Part shown: positions 35,500-48,519 of the stretch, piece by piece
How positions within the stretch are numbered: the stretch's first letter is position 1
Layout of the letters: every line of letters begins with the position of its first letter
Assembly: GCA_936450465.1 (NCBI GenBank)
Contig: OW388293.1
Coordinates: 42,676,982-42,740,981, forward strand
Source of the DNA: Gibbula magus
Lineage: Eukaryota > Mollusca > Gastropoda > Trochida > Trochidae
DNA: 64,000 bases
Reading direction: 5' to 3'
The notes under the pieces: generated by a model
Database searches by the model: none
What the model was told of the DNA's origin: nothing
The model's input: only the letters and a program-made list of their open reading frames with translations
Position numbers and translations under genes: made by a program

Positions 35500-37252
35500 T
35501 TATCAAAGTCAAGTCAAAGAAGTTTATTGTAATGCAGGCCTCCGGCCCATATACAAATGATACAAGTTTACCAGGTACACATATACAGAAAATTCACAGC
35601 AGATTTTACAATTCAGATATTAGATTGTCTCTTCGGACAACAGCATATTTCACAAAGAGCGCTAAATTCCTTATTACATTCTCATTTGTCGAGGACAAAA
35701 TTGAAATAAAGGCAGTTTTAGGATACTTTAAAAGGTAATGATTTGAAATATATCGTTTTCTTAAATCAGCATAATGTGGACATACAAAAGCAAAATGGAT
35801 TTCATCTTCTACAGCAGATTTACATAACGGACATATTCTTAAACTTCTTTCTATGGAAAATCTTCTGCCTTTATTTACTGATAAATCTAACAAGCCTAAT
35901 CGAAAGTTGACAAATGTGCGTCTTATATTTTTAGATGTCAGTGCAGAAAGATACAACTCTGGTTGAATTAAGCTTTTAAATGATCTATACAATTGGTATC
36001 TTGTGCTATTGTCTAGATTTGAGTGCCATTCTTGATAAAACATGTTAACAGATTGATCTCGGAATTGCTTAAGAAATAAGGAAACATTACCAACTGTTTG
36101 ATGTAGCCACACAAATCCAAATCCATGGGTTAATAATAAGTTTCTAATATGAGTTGCCCATGTTATCTTTCCCATATCATCTAAATGAACAAGCGTGTTA
36201 TATGCTAGCTTTGGTAACCTTTGCTCGTGCATTCTAAGGATCCTTAACCAAAATTTTAAACATCTGATTTGTGAGTTTATATATATTGGATATCTACCAC
36301 ATTCGCCATAGATCATGCAGTTCGGTGTTGCTTGGGCAACATTTAAAAATCTTTTACATGCTAGAAGATGTAGTTTCTCGATACAATCATGACGTTGAAA
36401 TCCCCAAATTTCGGATCCATAAAGCATAATAGGTTGGATTTGAGAATCAAACAATTTAAAAAATATTTTCGGGTATAAAATGCCAAAGTTTTGGGATACT
36501 GACATAACATTGATAAGTGCCTTTTTGGCACGTGACTTCAAATCTAAAACACTTTTTTTTAAATTCATAGTATAGGAAAACATAAGCCCGAGATAGGTAT
36601 AATTTTGTACAATAGATAACTGTTTGCCATTCAAAAACCATTTTTCTTTAGAGGCGACTGGGCCGCCTCTTCGAAAGATAACAATGTTTGTTTTATCAAA
36701 ATTAACAGATAATTTCCATTCATTTGTATATCGTTCCAAAACATTAAGTTGGTTTTGTAGACCGATAATTGTATCTGAGACTAGAATAACATCATCGGCA
36801 AAGAGCAAAATAAAAATTTCAATCATAGCTGGAAACATTTGTACACCATGTTTACCTAACATAGAAATATCATAATACAATTCGCTTATAAAGAAGGAAA
36901 ACAATATTGGACTTAAAATACATCCTTGCCGGACTCCAATAGGGCAATCGAAATAATCAGTGACACCATCATCACAACGAACACATGATTTGATATTTGA
37001 ATACATTGATTTTAAAATAGAATACATTTTCCCTTGTAAACCAGCCTTCCTTAAACATTGCCACAGTTTAAAACGATCAACGGAGTCAAAAGCCTTTTTA
37101 AAATCGACAAATGCTACATAAAGTTTATGTTTACTACGAGATAAGCATTTTTGTATAATTGCATATAATGTGAAAATATGGTCAGAAGTCGAATAATCTT
37201 TTCTAAATCCGGCTTGGCATTCAGGGATAAGGTTTCTTAAACTCGAAAGTAC
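35500..37252 (-). mobile_element. 5'-truncated non-LTR retrotransposon (LINE)
   Basis: Minus strand. An open frame runs from just after a TAG near 37255 down to 35606, beginning SVLSSLRNLIPECQAGFRK, so it extends upstream of the first in-frame Met (37027). RT motifs in order: VAFVDFKKAFDSVD (first Asp), VRQGCILSPILFSFFISELY, LLFADDVILVS (FADD box) and WKLSVNFDKTNIVIF. The C-terminal tail has CPLCKSAVEDEIHFAFVCPH, the zinc knuckle typical after LINE RT. The endonuclease and the N-terminus are absent (5' truncation). The 3' UTR probably ends near 35500 in a TTTGACTTGACTTTGAT string. Clade not assigned. Confidence 0.85.
35606..37252 (-). pseudogene. LINE ORF2 fragment: reverse transcriptase and zinc-binding tail
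   Basis: About 548 sense codons without a stop, against roughly 900-1200 for a full ORF2. The catalytic FADD and the first RT Asp are present, so only the endonuclease and N-terminal domains are lost. The long intact frame suggests a young insertion. Confidence 0.85.
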
Positions 37253-37860
37253 TGACTATTGCCCCAAAAACATTTTAATGAGAGTCATCTCAGAATAATG
37301 ATGACATAAAGGTAAAGGTAGTGATTTATGATCGAAAACCGGACAATGCACTGTGATTGACGCGCGTCCATTAGTCAAATGAGATTTTACAACAGCCAAA
37401 AGACAGACATAAATATACAAATAATAGGTCATGTAACAGCTCTGTATGTATATAGATTATGTAGTTCCGGTTTCTGTACAAGTTTTATGATTTTGCTATA
37501 TTTAAGCTAGCAATTTTGATTTATTATATTTTCTGGACGGTTGGGGATTACTGTGCAAGTTGAGTAAAAATGTTTGAACTCAAATAAGCACATGTGGTAT
37601 GTTTACACGTATTGAAATTCAAGCCAAATAAAATATTATGAAACACAAAAGGGTGTCTTGTTTCTCGTAGTTATCATTAGCATTTTCTTACATAAGCTCA
37701 TAAATGAAATGTCAGAGGAAGCAGTTAAATTGCCCGAAAAACTAGCGATTAGTTATGTACTTGCAGTCGCAAATAATACTTGTTGTGCGCAGCTTTGTCC
37801 GAACCGAGTTTGTTTTAAGTTGTCATATAAACATTCCAAGTAAACAATGAATCATTTCCA
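37253..37860. other. intergenic, nothing recognised
   Basis: Immediately upstream of the LINE truncation point; AT-rich and without coding signals. CGGACAATGCACTGTGATTG near 37340 is ordinary unique-looking sequence. Confidence 0.4.
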
Positions 37861-37861
37861 A

Positions 37862-38680
37862 AACGTAGTGAAAACGTTTTCCTGAACACGTTTTTAAACC
37901 GTTTCAAAAGTGCATATTGTCCGTAAACGGTATTGCAAACGCAAAGACGTTCTTGAAAACGTTTTCAAACGTATTGCAAACGTTTTCAAACGTATTGCAA
38001 ACGTTTTCAAACGTAATGCAAACATCTTTGAATACGTTGATTAGATCGTTTCGCAAACCTGATCAAAACTTAACCAAAACTCTTTGATGACGCACAGGGG
38101 ATTATATTGTCTAAAAACTGGCGATTAGAAAGCATATGAAGTCGTTGATACAGCCCCTTATATGCTATTATAAAAGTGCTGGATCGTCGACTTCATATGC
38201 TTTTCTAATCACTAGTTTTTCGACAATACAAACCCCTAAGTGATGACGAACCCTTCTCAGAACGTTTTGATTAATTCTCAAGACTCCTTCGTGTTCTCAA
38301 GCATCTGTTTATTAAACAATTGTTCTTACAACTCTATTTGTAGTTATGACTTGCTGCATCCAGATCGTCAAAGTTTCCAGACACAGAACTTTTCAAATTA
38401 CAAATGACTGCGGAAAATGACGTCTTATGACCACGTGATGTGTATTGAAATCACACTAAAACGTTTCGCAAACGTTGTGATCGAGACAACGAAACGTCCT
38501 TCGAAGGTCCAGAAATTCATCTTTTTTAAAAGATTTTAAAGAAATGTTGACAAACGTTTGAAAAACGTTTCTCAGACGTAACTAATTTTTAAACATTTTA
38601 AAACTATTAGAAGACGATGTGACAACGCTTCGGAGACGGTTTGAAGACTGAAAACTTTTAAAACGTTTTCAAAATTAATG
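37862..38680. repeat. array of AACGTTT-type motifs with a hairpin in the middle
   Basis: Over a dozen degenerate AAACGTTT/AACGTTTT motifs occur at 37862-38045 and 38457-38670. Within 37955-38020 they form a 21-bp tandem (AACGTTTTCAAACGTATTGC). Between them, about 38085-38245, lies an inverted repeat (TAAAAACTGGCGATTAGAAA and AGCATATGAAGTCG with their inverse). Clustered short palindromic motifs on either side of a hairpin resemble subterminal repeats of a DNA transposon. No coding sequence. Confidence 0.6.
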
Positions 38681-39835
38681 ATGATTATCACTGCCGCTAG
38701 ATGAATTAATGAGGTGTGTTAAATCGCCAAATCTCCACAGTTTTTCTGACCTCTATTTGAAAATGTCACCATCATTTTGCTGCTTTGATTATTCTGGTTT
38801 CCATGGAAACAATTTGAACTTAGTGCAATTCAGTATTATTTAATGAGGTATGTGTATGTACATGTATATTATGGAATTGTGCCAGCCTTTTGCTACTTAA
38901 ATTATTCTGAATTTTTATCTGGTTTTCATTGACCCAATTTTAACAAAGAGACCAGAAAAGGGACATAATTTGAACAAAAAGGCTATTAAAAGGATTAACG
39001 TTTTTGGATTGTCTATTGTGAATTGTGTCTGGCATAAGTGACCAATAAGGGTAAGATGATTAGATTGGATTGAAAGCGGGTGACATCACAGTGCATCACA
39101 TAACCATACTTCTAGTTCATAGAATGGGTTCAATATAGGGTTATCAAAGGTATTTTGTAAATATTAATGACGATGTACAATATATATAGTCTATAAACAT
39201 TTAAAGTCTTCTACAAACATTTTTGGGGCTCTCCAATGCAAACATTAACTTTCTTAATTTTTAAAAAAGTATGCAAATTTAGTCAAGGATAATAATTTCT
39301 CGGAAATCCATATTAAACATAATCTGTAAAATATCAAAAGTTTCTTACAAAAAGTGTTGGAAATGTACTTTTCTCAAGCATGATCGATGGACGGACAGGC
39401 TGAGCGCCTCTATAAGCAATACAAACTCATTTCGAAGTTTGACCTGTCAATCACTGAATTATTTCTGGAAACGTCCATGTGATGACGATGACAAATTTAC
39501 CGTGTTCAAATGAATCTTAAAATTACAATTTACAAACTTGTACTAAACCTAAAATGATGTGTTATCTGCTGAACGGAGAGTTGAACACGGTCGTTGATTG
39601 GTATCAAAGGACTATGAAAGTCAGTAAGGCAGCTTTGATCAACAACACAAAAACACGGCGTCATCACTTCGATGGAAAAATAACGTGTGGTCGTCTCCGT
39701 TAGTAAAACCACGTGAGTTTAATTGGTAGAGGATTCTAAAGGTAAGCCAAATTTTGAATAAGTCAACAATGGAATTTTAAAATAATACAAATTGTTCAGT
39801 AGCAGTATCAAACAGACAATTGAGGAGACGAAATT
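38681..39835. other. intergenic, nothing recognised
   Basis: AT-rich sequence; no supported reading frame or repeat. Confidence 0.4.
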
Positions 39836-40110
39836 ATTTAAAAACAGCTTTATTTGTAATTACAACTTTCAAATGTGTAATTACAAATTAAGAAAGTTGT
39901 ATATTAATGATTACCCATCATCAAACACTTGAACTTGCACCTTTACAAGTTGTAATTAAAACTTTAGAACGGGACTATACACCATTCAAAACTTGTTTTT
40001 AAAAATTTATAAGTTGAATCTTCAACTGTATAACTTGAAGACTAAACTTTCTAGACTTGTAATAACACCTTTGAAAGTTGTAATTACAACGTTTAAAAAG
40101 TTGTCATTGC
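39836..40110. repeat. degenerate array of GTTGTAATTACAAC palindromes
   Basis: TTGTAATTACAA-type palindromes and half sites preceded or followed by CTTT/AAAG recur about nine times. It is similar in style to the AACGTTT array at 37.9-38.7 kb. May be subterminal transposon repeats. Confidence 0.55.
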
Positions 40111-40129
40111 ATTTGGCGGTTGTAGGCTT

Positions 40130-40290
40130 TCTTAGAAACACTATTTACAGACAATGAAACACCAACATTGTCTGAGGTAAGAGCTTCATAACTGGAAGGA
40201 AAATTAACTGATAAAGAAAACGCGTTTTGATTTATAGAAATTAGAAAAGTCCAGGCCCAGATGGGTTTTGTTGATTTTTTAGAGCACCAT
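40130..40290 (+). repeat. conserved block containing a splice-bounded 26-nt segment, copy 1
   Basis: TTTACAG|26 nt|GTAAGAG at 40151-40176 contains ATGAAACACCAACATTGTCT. The same block recurs at 62958-63110 with the same acceptor, length and donor. It may be a mini-exon of a duplicated gene or just a repeat. Confidence 0.45.
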
Positions 40291-40879
40291 ACCGAATGTT
40301 TTTTCCCAGTGCAAATATCATGTAATTTGGCATGTTTTTGAAACTAAACTGATCACTTTGCAAGTTCGCAGTATAAGTCGACTGTTAAGCGTTCCATAAC
40401 ATAATCTGAACTGATGCCATAAGTATACAGTTACAGTTTTGACAGCTCTTTCAGGTGACCAGGGGTTAATCTTTTCAAAACCTTTGTTATTGTCATCTGT
40501 GAAATATTCAGCAAGTCATCAACTGGCTCAAATACCCTAGGTCAAACGACGTGCAGATGAGTGTACAATGATAATATTTTGCTGAGAGTTAACGTAATTA
40601 ATAGCACCATGGTAACCAGAACAAAGGGTATGAATAGATATGACAGATATATACTAGGTATTGATATTTACTGTAATGTTGACAAAATATTGTTATCATA
40701 TATTATGACACCTTCAAAACTTGTATAAATAACATTTTTGTCCCAAAATATATTTTTAGTTTTGATTATCATTCAATCTACGATAACAATAATTAAAAGC
40801 CCCTGGTATCATTGATGTATGCAATTCATTGTATCATTAATCATTTTATACTTAAATTATTAAAATATGAATATTTATC

Positions 40880-41090
40880 ATAGTTTGTGATGATTAAAAT
40901 TGTTCCTGATAACGTGAAATACATGTGTCAATGTAACGTAAGATCTCATCTCATTTCATCAATATTAATACTTTAGAGTCCAATACTGATTATACTGTAC
41001 TTTATGACGATAATATGTTGAAATCAAGAGTACGTGTCCACTTAATGGTGAGTTTAATATTTTGTAAATATTTGTAATTACAAATGTAGG
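40880..41090 (+). repeat. upstream block of gene C, homologous to 56990-57190 upstream of gene D
   Basis: The blocks share GTAACGTAA-TCTCATC, CATCAATATTAATACTTTAG and a closing donor-like TGG(T/G)GAGTTTA or TGGTAAGTTTA. It could be a 5' UTR exon or promoter region carried along in the C/D duplication. Confidence 0.5.
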
Positions 41091-41850
41091 TCTTACAGAT
41101 GAAATTGAAGAAATACAAGGTTAGTTTCGTGTTTTCTCTCTTACAGATTCGCGTTTCAGATAATCTTTAGGGACAATAGCATACATCTTTACTTAGATTT
41201 GTGTCATTTGTATAAAGCCATGTCAAAACCACGAATCTTCAAGTTCTCGTACACACTGACCCGCAATTGAGTGTCGACAATAGATAAACTGACAGGCAAA
41301 AGAAAGTATACATTTAAAAAAAAGAAATTATGGAAAATCAATATCATTGGTGTTGACAGTACTAAGCATCGGACACACAAGGCCTAAACATAAGCTTTTG
41401 TTTATTTAAGTTGAACTTAAACCATTTTAACACATTTCGGAGAAAATTGGAAAATATTGATAATCGCGTGATCTTCATACTGGTGTAAAGTCACGTGACA
41501 CATAGGTACAATTGCTGCACTTTATTATTGTTGACTATCCCATCTGAGAAAAAAACCCTAAAACTCGTCAAAAGTAACACCAGAAAAACGTGAATAACTT
41601 CTAAAATTTGACAAAAGCTTGGCAACGGATACCAAAGGTAAAATAATTGCTCCCGTTCCTGCATTTTTAATGTCAATGTGTTGTAACATTACAGCCGTGT
41701 TGGGAAGACATTTGACAAGCCCAGAACACACAAAAACAATGGTCTTTTTGGTCCATGAAGGCTGTTTTCAGCTTGCGTTAGACCGCCGTCAACGCTATCT
41801 CTGAGTGACGTCATTGACGGCGATCACCTTATATATAGATCGGCGTGTCA

Positions 41851-41911
41851 CTATGCACACGTGCACCAGAAGACCTTGAACTGGTAGAGTTTTTTCTACT
41901 GCTCAATAGAC
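41851..41911 (+). promoter_or_regulatory. candidate TATA promoter and UTR exon upstream of gene C
   Basis: CCTTATATATAGATCGG follows a CRE-like TGACGTCATTG (41807-41817), and a donor-like GACAG|GTACCG follows about 60 bp downstream. Gene C starts 2.4 kb further on; the link is speculative. Confidence 0.3.
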
Positions 41912-44349
41912 AGGTACCGACCGCTGAACTTTGATGTATGGCTAACGTTATTATGGCCGTGACAAAATCGGTTTGGCATGCAAACTTACAACTTTACAAT
42001 GATTTATACTTTCCCAAGACTTTTCGCTGATTTGACAACTGTCAGACGGTTCTCAATGGCGTGTTAGAATCAAACCACTCCCTGAAGTTAATGAACAAGC
42101 GTCGATTCAGGTTTTGCATGAACACAGAAACAACTGTCAGGTGACGTCATAAGACATTTTTAATTATCGATAAGACAGTGCATTTTATAATGCGTTGACA
42201 CACGGATCGGCCACATTTGGCTCATATGTGGCAAATTGTACAAAAATGAAACACTAAAGGGAATAGAGAATTGGAATTAACGTGTTTTGTTTGTGATTTT
42301 GTTTACTCTTACATCTTTTGGATTTTTGTGTGCAAAACTGGCTAATTAAACGGTAAAGTTAAGGATTTTGATGTTTTCTGAAATGAATAAACTATCCGAA
42401 GTACCTTATTTCAAACTTCTACTATATTTAGTTTTTTTAACTATAGTGATTTCAAAAGAGGTATTCACATTCTTTTGCCTGCCAGTTTAGATGAAAAACA
42501 GTTGGCATGCATCCTTGTTTATTATGCGTTCTTTTCTGAGCATACATTGTACACTGCAACACCCACATTAACATAAGGTTAAAAAACCTTCTTGCCAACG
42601 GAATGAACATTCCTATACATTCCTGGTAAATATAAAACCCAACTTACTTCATTCTGACTGCATTTAAACTATTTTAGTCAGTTTTTATGGCACACAAATA
42701 TGTTTTTAACATGTTATAAATGTTTAGGGACATTCAACGTGCAAACCTCGAAAAGCATTCGAAATATATTTAAACTGCATTCTACATTTCGAAGGCATTT
42801 GAAATCCATTTCAGCTTTGACCAATTTTGCTCGAGTGTGTCGGAATAAATCTAACAGTACTCTTAATATAGTCCTTCTGTATTGATTCATTTGAACTTTC
42901 GATCCAAAATCTTAGTAGAGCCCTAATAATTATCCACAATGTAGCACAAATTAAACTTTCGACTGATGCATTTTTACTTTCCGCAGAGGCTAGCCAGTAC
43001 AGTTTAATTTTTCGTCGTTAAAAATGCATTTATTCTACTTTCATTCATAATGGATACGAGTTCACTCCTCGTTTTGGATTCGAGCACAAACGCAGTTGGT
43101 ACGAGTTTGCTTTGTGTACGAATTCGTACCGCATTCTCTTGTGCCATGAAGTGGAATGTTTTCAGTTAGTATTCAACTCCTGTGCATCTTTTGTAGTCAG
43201 ACAATGTCGGGTATCACTCAAAGGAGATATAAGGTTACAGTCACGTGAATTCAAGAATTACCGCCAAATTGAATTGTTTCTTAAATTTTCAGAAAAACTC
43301 CTGTGATGAAATTAGACATGTAAACGATAGGAGTATACAATAACTGTAAACTTACAAAAATGTACATCAGTGTTATGTTCAGGTTTTGTCAAACTTCGTG
43401 TTTTCAATTGTTCCAATATTAAAACGTTGGCAACATTGATCATGAGATAAGGTAAAATGAATGAATCGTAATTACTGTGACAGATGGTATCTGAGTGGCA
43501 TCAACTATTTTCAAAATGGAGATACATATCTACTACATATTTATTAATCAAACCGATGATATCTTAGATCGTTCAGAACTAAAGCATGAAATGAATAAAT
43601 AATGGTTTAAATTTGTATAATATTTCATTTGGAATTTATCTTATTCTACGAGTATTGAAAAAAAGGAAACAGAACTGAAATATGAAAGAATATAATTGTC
43701 ATCAATATCGTCCTTTGCAATAAACATAAATTTAACTTAAGAAGACACTTGAAATGGTGTTTCTTTCACAATTCGATGACATATTGGAATGTATTTATGA
43801 TAAGATTGATAAAACTGAATTTCATTGTATTACTAAGGTTATGATTTGGTTGACCAATGTCTCTGTCGAACAGTCAACTAAACACATCTATAAAGATTAA
43901 AGAAGCAAGGGCAACTACAACGAAAAAAGGAATATTTCAGAACTGATTAATCAAGCTTAGACTTATATCATGGTGGACAATTTATTTGGGAAATAGCCAT
44001 AACTCAAGTGGAAAGCCAAATCCAACAAACTTTCTTGTTATCATTGGTTAGGGTTGAAATTGAGAAACTATCAGGTTGTTTGAAATTCACGGAAGGTCAG
44101 CTGAAAACGAGGATGATGACAAGGGGGGAAAACATCACAATGACTGCAAATGATAAAAATATAAGTAAAAGTATGATTGAACCACTGCCATTCACTCATG
44201 AAGTTAACAAAACTTTTAATACAATATTGTGCTTTGTGTTAAAAGATCTCTGGCGGGAATAATCATCATCAACACAACCCTGATGAACTGAAATGGAACT
44301 GTGATTGAAGGACATTGACGAGAAGGGACACATATTCACTAGCTGAACA
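41912..44349. other. intergenic or 5' intronic sequence of gene C
   Basis: No domain-bearing frame. The 84-codon open frame at 44008-44262 has no signal, homologue within the window or splice support. The 60 bp before the ATG of gene C (GGACATTGACGA-and on) match the leader of gene D. Confidence 0.4.
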
Positions 44350-45700
44350 ATGTTGTTTGTTTATTGTCTGGTTTTACTCTCTACGACACTCATTGTCAAC
44401 CCGTCAAGTGGAGATACGACCTACACGCTCCGTGTTGAGTTGATTTCAGTGCATAGGGAAATCCAACATGTTGGAATATTGATGTGTAGGGTGAAATGCA
44501 TGACTACCGGAGGGTGTGAATCATATAAGTACGACCAGAGGGTACTTCTGTGCACACTGCTGTCGTACACCATGAGGAAGAACGTACATGTAATAACACA
44601 AATGGAGGTAATGTGTGTCTTGAAATAAAATCTGTATATCTATGTCCACAAAGGATATTTGATAACTTTTGCCAAATACCATGCATGTCTCATCGAGTTA
44701 AGTAGAAGTGTATATTTTCACGAGTATAACCTTATAATATTTACTGCACAATATGAGGTATGCATAATATTTGACGAAAAATCAAATCTTCTATTCATTA
44801 TACTTCCAAAAACCGTCAAATGTTTGTAATCCTATTCTTAAGGATGTCGTCATGTGATGAAAGTCTTGTTATTTTATGTAGCATAACATGTTATTTCATT
44901 TAACCACTTAATGCTGTATTTCAAAACAGAAAATTTAACAAAAGCACATAGACAGTTGATATATATGACTGATGAAAGAACGAGTAAAACATAGAAAGAC
45001 AGCGAGAGCCTTCAAGGTGGAGAGGATCCCAGACGAATAGATTAGGTAGATAACGATAAACACATATTTTGAAAGTTTCTTTTTGTTCTTTTTATAGATA
45101 ACACGGCAACTCTGTACTGGACTTGGCATTCCGCTGTCAACTTCAGTCTTTGTTAACAATCAACACCGACTCATATGTGTACATCGGGGTACGTGTGAGT
45201 TATAAATTACTTAGCTAGCAAAATGCTTGTATCCATGTTATAACTTCTGAAAAGGAAAATGAACATTTTTGTCGAATACCGTTATAGAATGAAGGAGACG
45301 TGGAATTGCATGATTTCCATCGACTATGTTCTGGTTTATTTACTATATTTCTCGGGTGTTGAAATATTCGCATATGGCCTTCATTTTATGAATGAAATAT
45401 CCGTTATGCCGTGATCAAGATCGTCTTATGGCGTCAGAATGAGTGTTTATGAAAATGATAATAATGAGTGTTAGCGTTATTTCACGATTAGAATAATATG
45501 ATGCTATTCATTTTCCTTGATAATATCAATGTTGCAGTAAACAGGTGAAGTTTGTTTTTGAAAATATAACAATTTGCAATTAAAAAGTGAGAACTATCGA
45601 AACAAATAATATATTATTGAACTCCTTTATAACAGAGAGACGACCCACAAAACCGAGTCCCTCAAAGGGACAAAAGAAGAAAGAACCCGACGTTCCTTAA
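44350..45700 (+). CDS. secreted PAN/apple-like protein, paralogue C, C-terminally truncated
   Basis: Exons 44350-44607, 45098-45188 and 45636-45700 join to 137 residues, phases 0 and 1 as in the other paralogues. Signal peptide about MLFVYCLVLLSTTLIVNPSS; PAN-like cysteines C-x3-C-x5-C-x11-C (CRVKCMTTGGCESYKYDQ), two more in exon 2 (LCTGLG, ICVHRG). Exon 3 keeps the basic linker (SPSKGQKKKEPD) and then stops with TAA at 45698, exactly where homology to gene D exon 3 ends; the sequence beyond is unrelated, and no exon 4 was found. Either a pseudogene produced by insertion or deletion, or a short secreted PAN-only protein. Closest to gene D; exon 2 is 91 nt in both. Confidence 0.65.
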
Positions 45701-46808
45701 CTCATAAACGCTGACAGGCTCAACCAGCTCAACGCCTAGGACACTCTCCAATCTAGCACCTGGCATCCTGGAAACCAGGGTTCTTTGTTTCTCTCGCTTC
45801 ATTTTCAAGCTGGGCCCCTGGATTCTCTCCTGTGAAACGGCTCGATGCGCGGGGCCAACCAAAAAATGGAAAGACCCTTTTTCTGATTATAGACACCATT
45901 TGCGAACCGTATTTCTTATATCGTTGGTGTTACCAAATATGGAGGTATTCAAGATGAAACTTTAAGCTATGCCTGTAAGTTAGTGCCGAACATGTTTGAT
46001 GAACTTTAAAATTCCGATTTACCTCTTACTAAAGAGTGTGCTTTTTGCGTTGAAAGGGGCAACAGTATTACGTTCATATCATATTTGTCTAACACTCGCC
46101 CAAACTGTCAACTCTTTTAATGATAACTTTCCAGTGCAGAACACATGTGCAGAACACAAACATTGGGGCATTGGTAACATGATACAAATTGGAAAACATA
46201 ATGTGTTGTAATAGACTGCCAACAATCTAGGATACGAATATGATATCGATAATATACACGGAAAAGGTAAAATAATGCAATAATGTACTGAAAATGAAGC
46301 ATTGGTGTCATTACGAACGGCAGGCATTGTTGTGGATGTAAACTCCATGGCGATGGGCATGTATAAAAGGAAAGCCGTGATTGGGTCTATAGACAAGTCA
46401 TAGAATTATTTGTGATTGGTAGTTATATTTAGGGCGCCTTTTCATGGGAAAGCCTCCAGGGGTTCAGTTTCAAGTGAAGCAAGCAAACAAAGAACCGTGT
46501 TAGTTGTTGAAGTGGAAACGTTCGCACCAAACTGCTAAGGTGTTTGAACGTAATGTTGTTTTCTGAGCTCAAACACGGATCACTGAGAAAGCACTGGACA
46601 TCACGCCACACTTCTGCTGGAATAAGTTCTCTGCATGGAAGGACATTGGATTAGAGGACTCTCCATAAGCGACCGTCCTGTAGAACACTTTTGTGCACGG
46701 TAAAACATTGACCTCGGACAACACGTGCATGATAAACATACATTTATGACCGTGAAGTCGGAGTTCTAGTACATGATTGGGTGCAATGCTACACTGAATT
46801 TCAGCGTA
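45701..46808. other. sequence replacing the rest of gene C; unrecognised
   Basis: A relatively GC-richer stretch (45700-45880) follows the break in exon 3, perhaps part of an inserted element. The 80-codon non-SINE part of a minus-strand frame (46569-46964) is coding-like but matches no family I know. Confidence 0.4.
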
Positions 46809-46974
46809 GTACCAGCCATGGTTCGCTAGTTCAAGCCGATGCTCGCAGGTTTCACCGCAAAGCATAGCAACATGGCGATGCGGGCTTTCCCCCTGCCATA
46901 ATACTAGCAGCCGTGATATAAGTGAAATATTCTTGAAAGCGGCGTTAAACACCAACTCACTCACTCACTCACTC
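46809..46974 (+). repeat. SINE, copy 1
   Basis: GTACCAGCCATGGTTCGCTA at the start, GCGGGCTTTC and CTGCCATAATACT in the middle, then TGAAAGCGGCGTTAAACACC and an (ACTC)n tail. Highly similar to 61737-61904. This 3' core with an ACTC tail is typical of a SINE family abundant in abalone-like gastropods (from memory). Confidence 0.8.
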
Positions 46975-47640
46975 TAGTACACGAGGAGAGAATAGGAGTA
47001 AGTGCTGATGCAGATGGCCTAGTACATCTGGCAGAGTATGAGGATGATACGAACCAGCTCCTGGATTGTCTGAACGCCAGGTGTCAAGTGAACTTAATGA
47101 ATGTTAACACGGAGAAGTCTAAGGCTTTACTCTGCTCCCAGGACAAGTGTAGAATTGTGGAAACAGAACATTAAACTGTCCCAGTTATTTGGGAATTATA
47201 AACGCATGGCAAGAGCAGCAGCTAGTTCAGCGAGTAGAGCAGGTGGTCTTCTCATCTACACATCCAACTTGCTGGGAGGTATGGAATACGACACACGTTC
47301 ACTGGAGGAAATAAACTGCGAACATACTGTACTTTTAAGTCCGAGTATCGCCCTGATGAGGATATAAACGTTGCATAAAAAATCCCAAAGAAGCACCCTT
47401 TCAAAGTTTAGGTGCACCCCTCTAGATTGATACAGGGAGGTGCACTAATACCTCTATAGAAGAGAGAACCTGTCCGTTTTGTGTCGTACCAATGGAGGAT
47501 GAAATACATGTGTTACTTCACTGTCCAATGTATCAAGAACAAAAGAATCGCATATACAGTAGATGTATTTGAAATTTCCTGGCTTTTTAATGCTCAGTGA
47601 TATTAAGAAAGTAGGTTAATACTCTCTGCACCTGATGTGG
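46975..47640 (+). pseudogene. decayed LINE RT fragment
   Basis: Encodes, across frames, a string like DADGLVHLAEYEDDTNQLLD (degenerate FADD region) and VNTEKSKALLC. Further on come GGLLIYTSNLLGGMEYDT and a zinc-tail string CPFCVVPMEDEIHVLLHCPM near 47475-47530. Many frame breaks. This is a different family from the LINE at 35.5 kb by sequence. Confidence 0.65.
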
Positions 47641-48519
47641 TTTTTACAGTGGCCAAGACCTGCAAAGATATTTTAGATCTTCGCACCTCAATGTTATATC
47701 ATGTTGAATTTGTATATAGTTTCCTTATTCTGTTCATTGCATCTGTTTAGTCTCTGTTAGTATCTATATTTACAATATGTGCATGTATTCTTAGTTTATA
47801 TCATTTACATGTTTACATGTATGTTAGGTGATAATTATATACTTTTTAAGATATATGAACATTTCTTTTGTATTTTAACCATATGTAAAGTCCCCCTTAA
47901 CCCTCGACAAGGCGGTTCATCATTTCATTATCTGTATAAGTCAATATTTGTATTTTATGTAATTGATTGACGTGAGGCTATATTATCTATCAGTATTTAT
48001 TTACAAACAATGACCCCGTGATGATCAAGTGAGTTCTCACGTGACTGCGTCTTTTCGTCAGTGTCCACGGTGGTGTTTATTATTTACGCCTTAAAATATG
48101 GATATGAACATTATTGACAGTATGTTCGTGACAGTTTGAGTGATATATGTATCTACCAAAAGTAATAGTATAACATCTGTTATTACACACGAGTGTAAAT
48201 TGGATAAAATCTGTTCAGTTTTCGACCATGTATAAATTGCATTGATTGTTTCTGTTACAATTGATTATTAATTGACAGGGTAATCCCTAAGTCTAGTTTC
48301 TGTTAAATTAACACTGGGGATATTCTTTCATAAGTAGTGTAGGTTCTTGATGAACATTAAGAATCCAAGTAAGATCACAGGACAAAAGTGGTGGAATCCG
48401 AATCGGCGGACACCACCATTTTTTGTTAAATCAATTCTTTCTAAAACGGTTTGAATTGCACTACAAATGATACTTTCATTGTTGACAAAATAAAGTAAAA
48501 AGTTTTCTACTATAACATA
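47641..48519. other. intergenic, nothing recognised
   Basis: AT-rich; short frames without domains. It may include the 5' end of the L1-like relic that follows. Confidence 0.4.

Noticed and set aside
39836..40110. CRISPR-like or satellite interpretation of the palindromic array
   Set aside because: Spacing and unit sequence are irregular, and the DNA is clearly animal nuclear sequence.
44008..44262. 84-codon open frame just upstream of gene C
   Set aside because: No signal peptide, domain, paralogue near gene D or splice link; probably chance.
46569..46964. 131-codon minus-strand open frame
   Set aside because: Its first 50 codons are antisense SINE; the remainder is coding-like but lacks a start, splice support or a recognised family.
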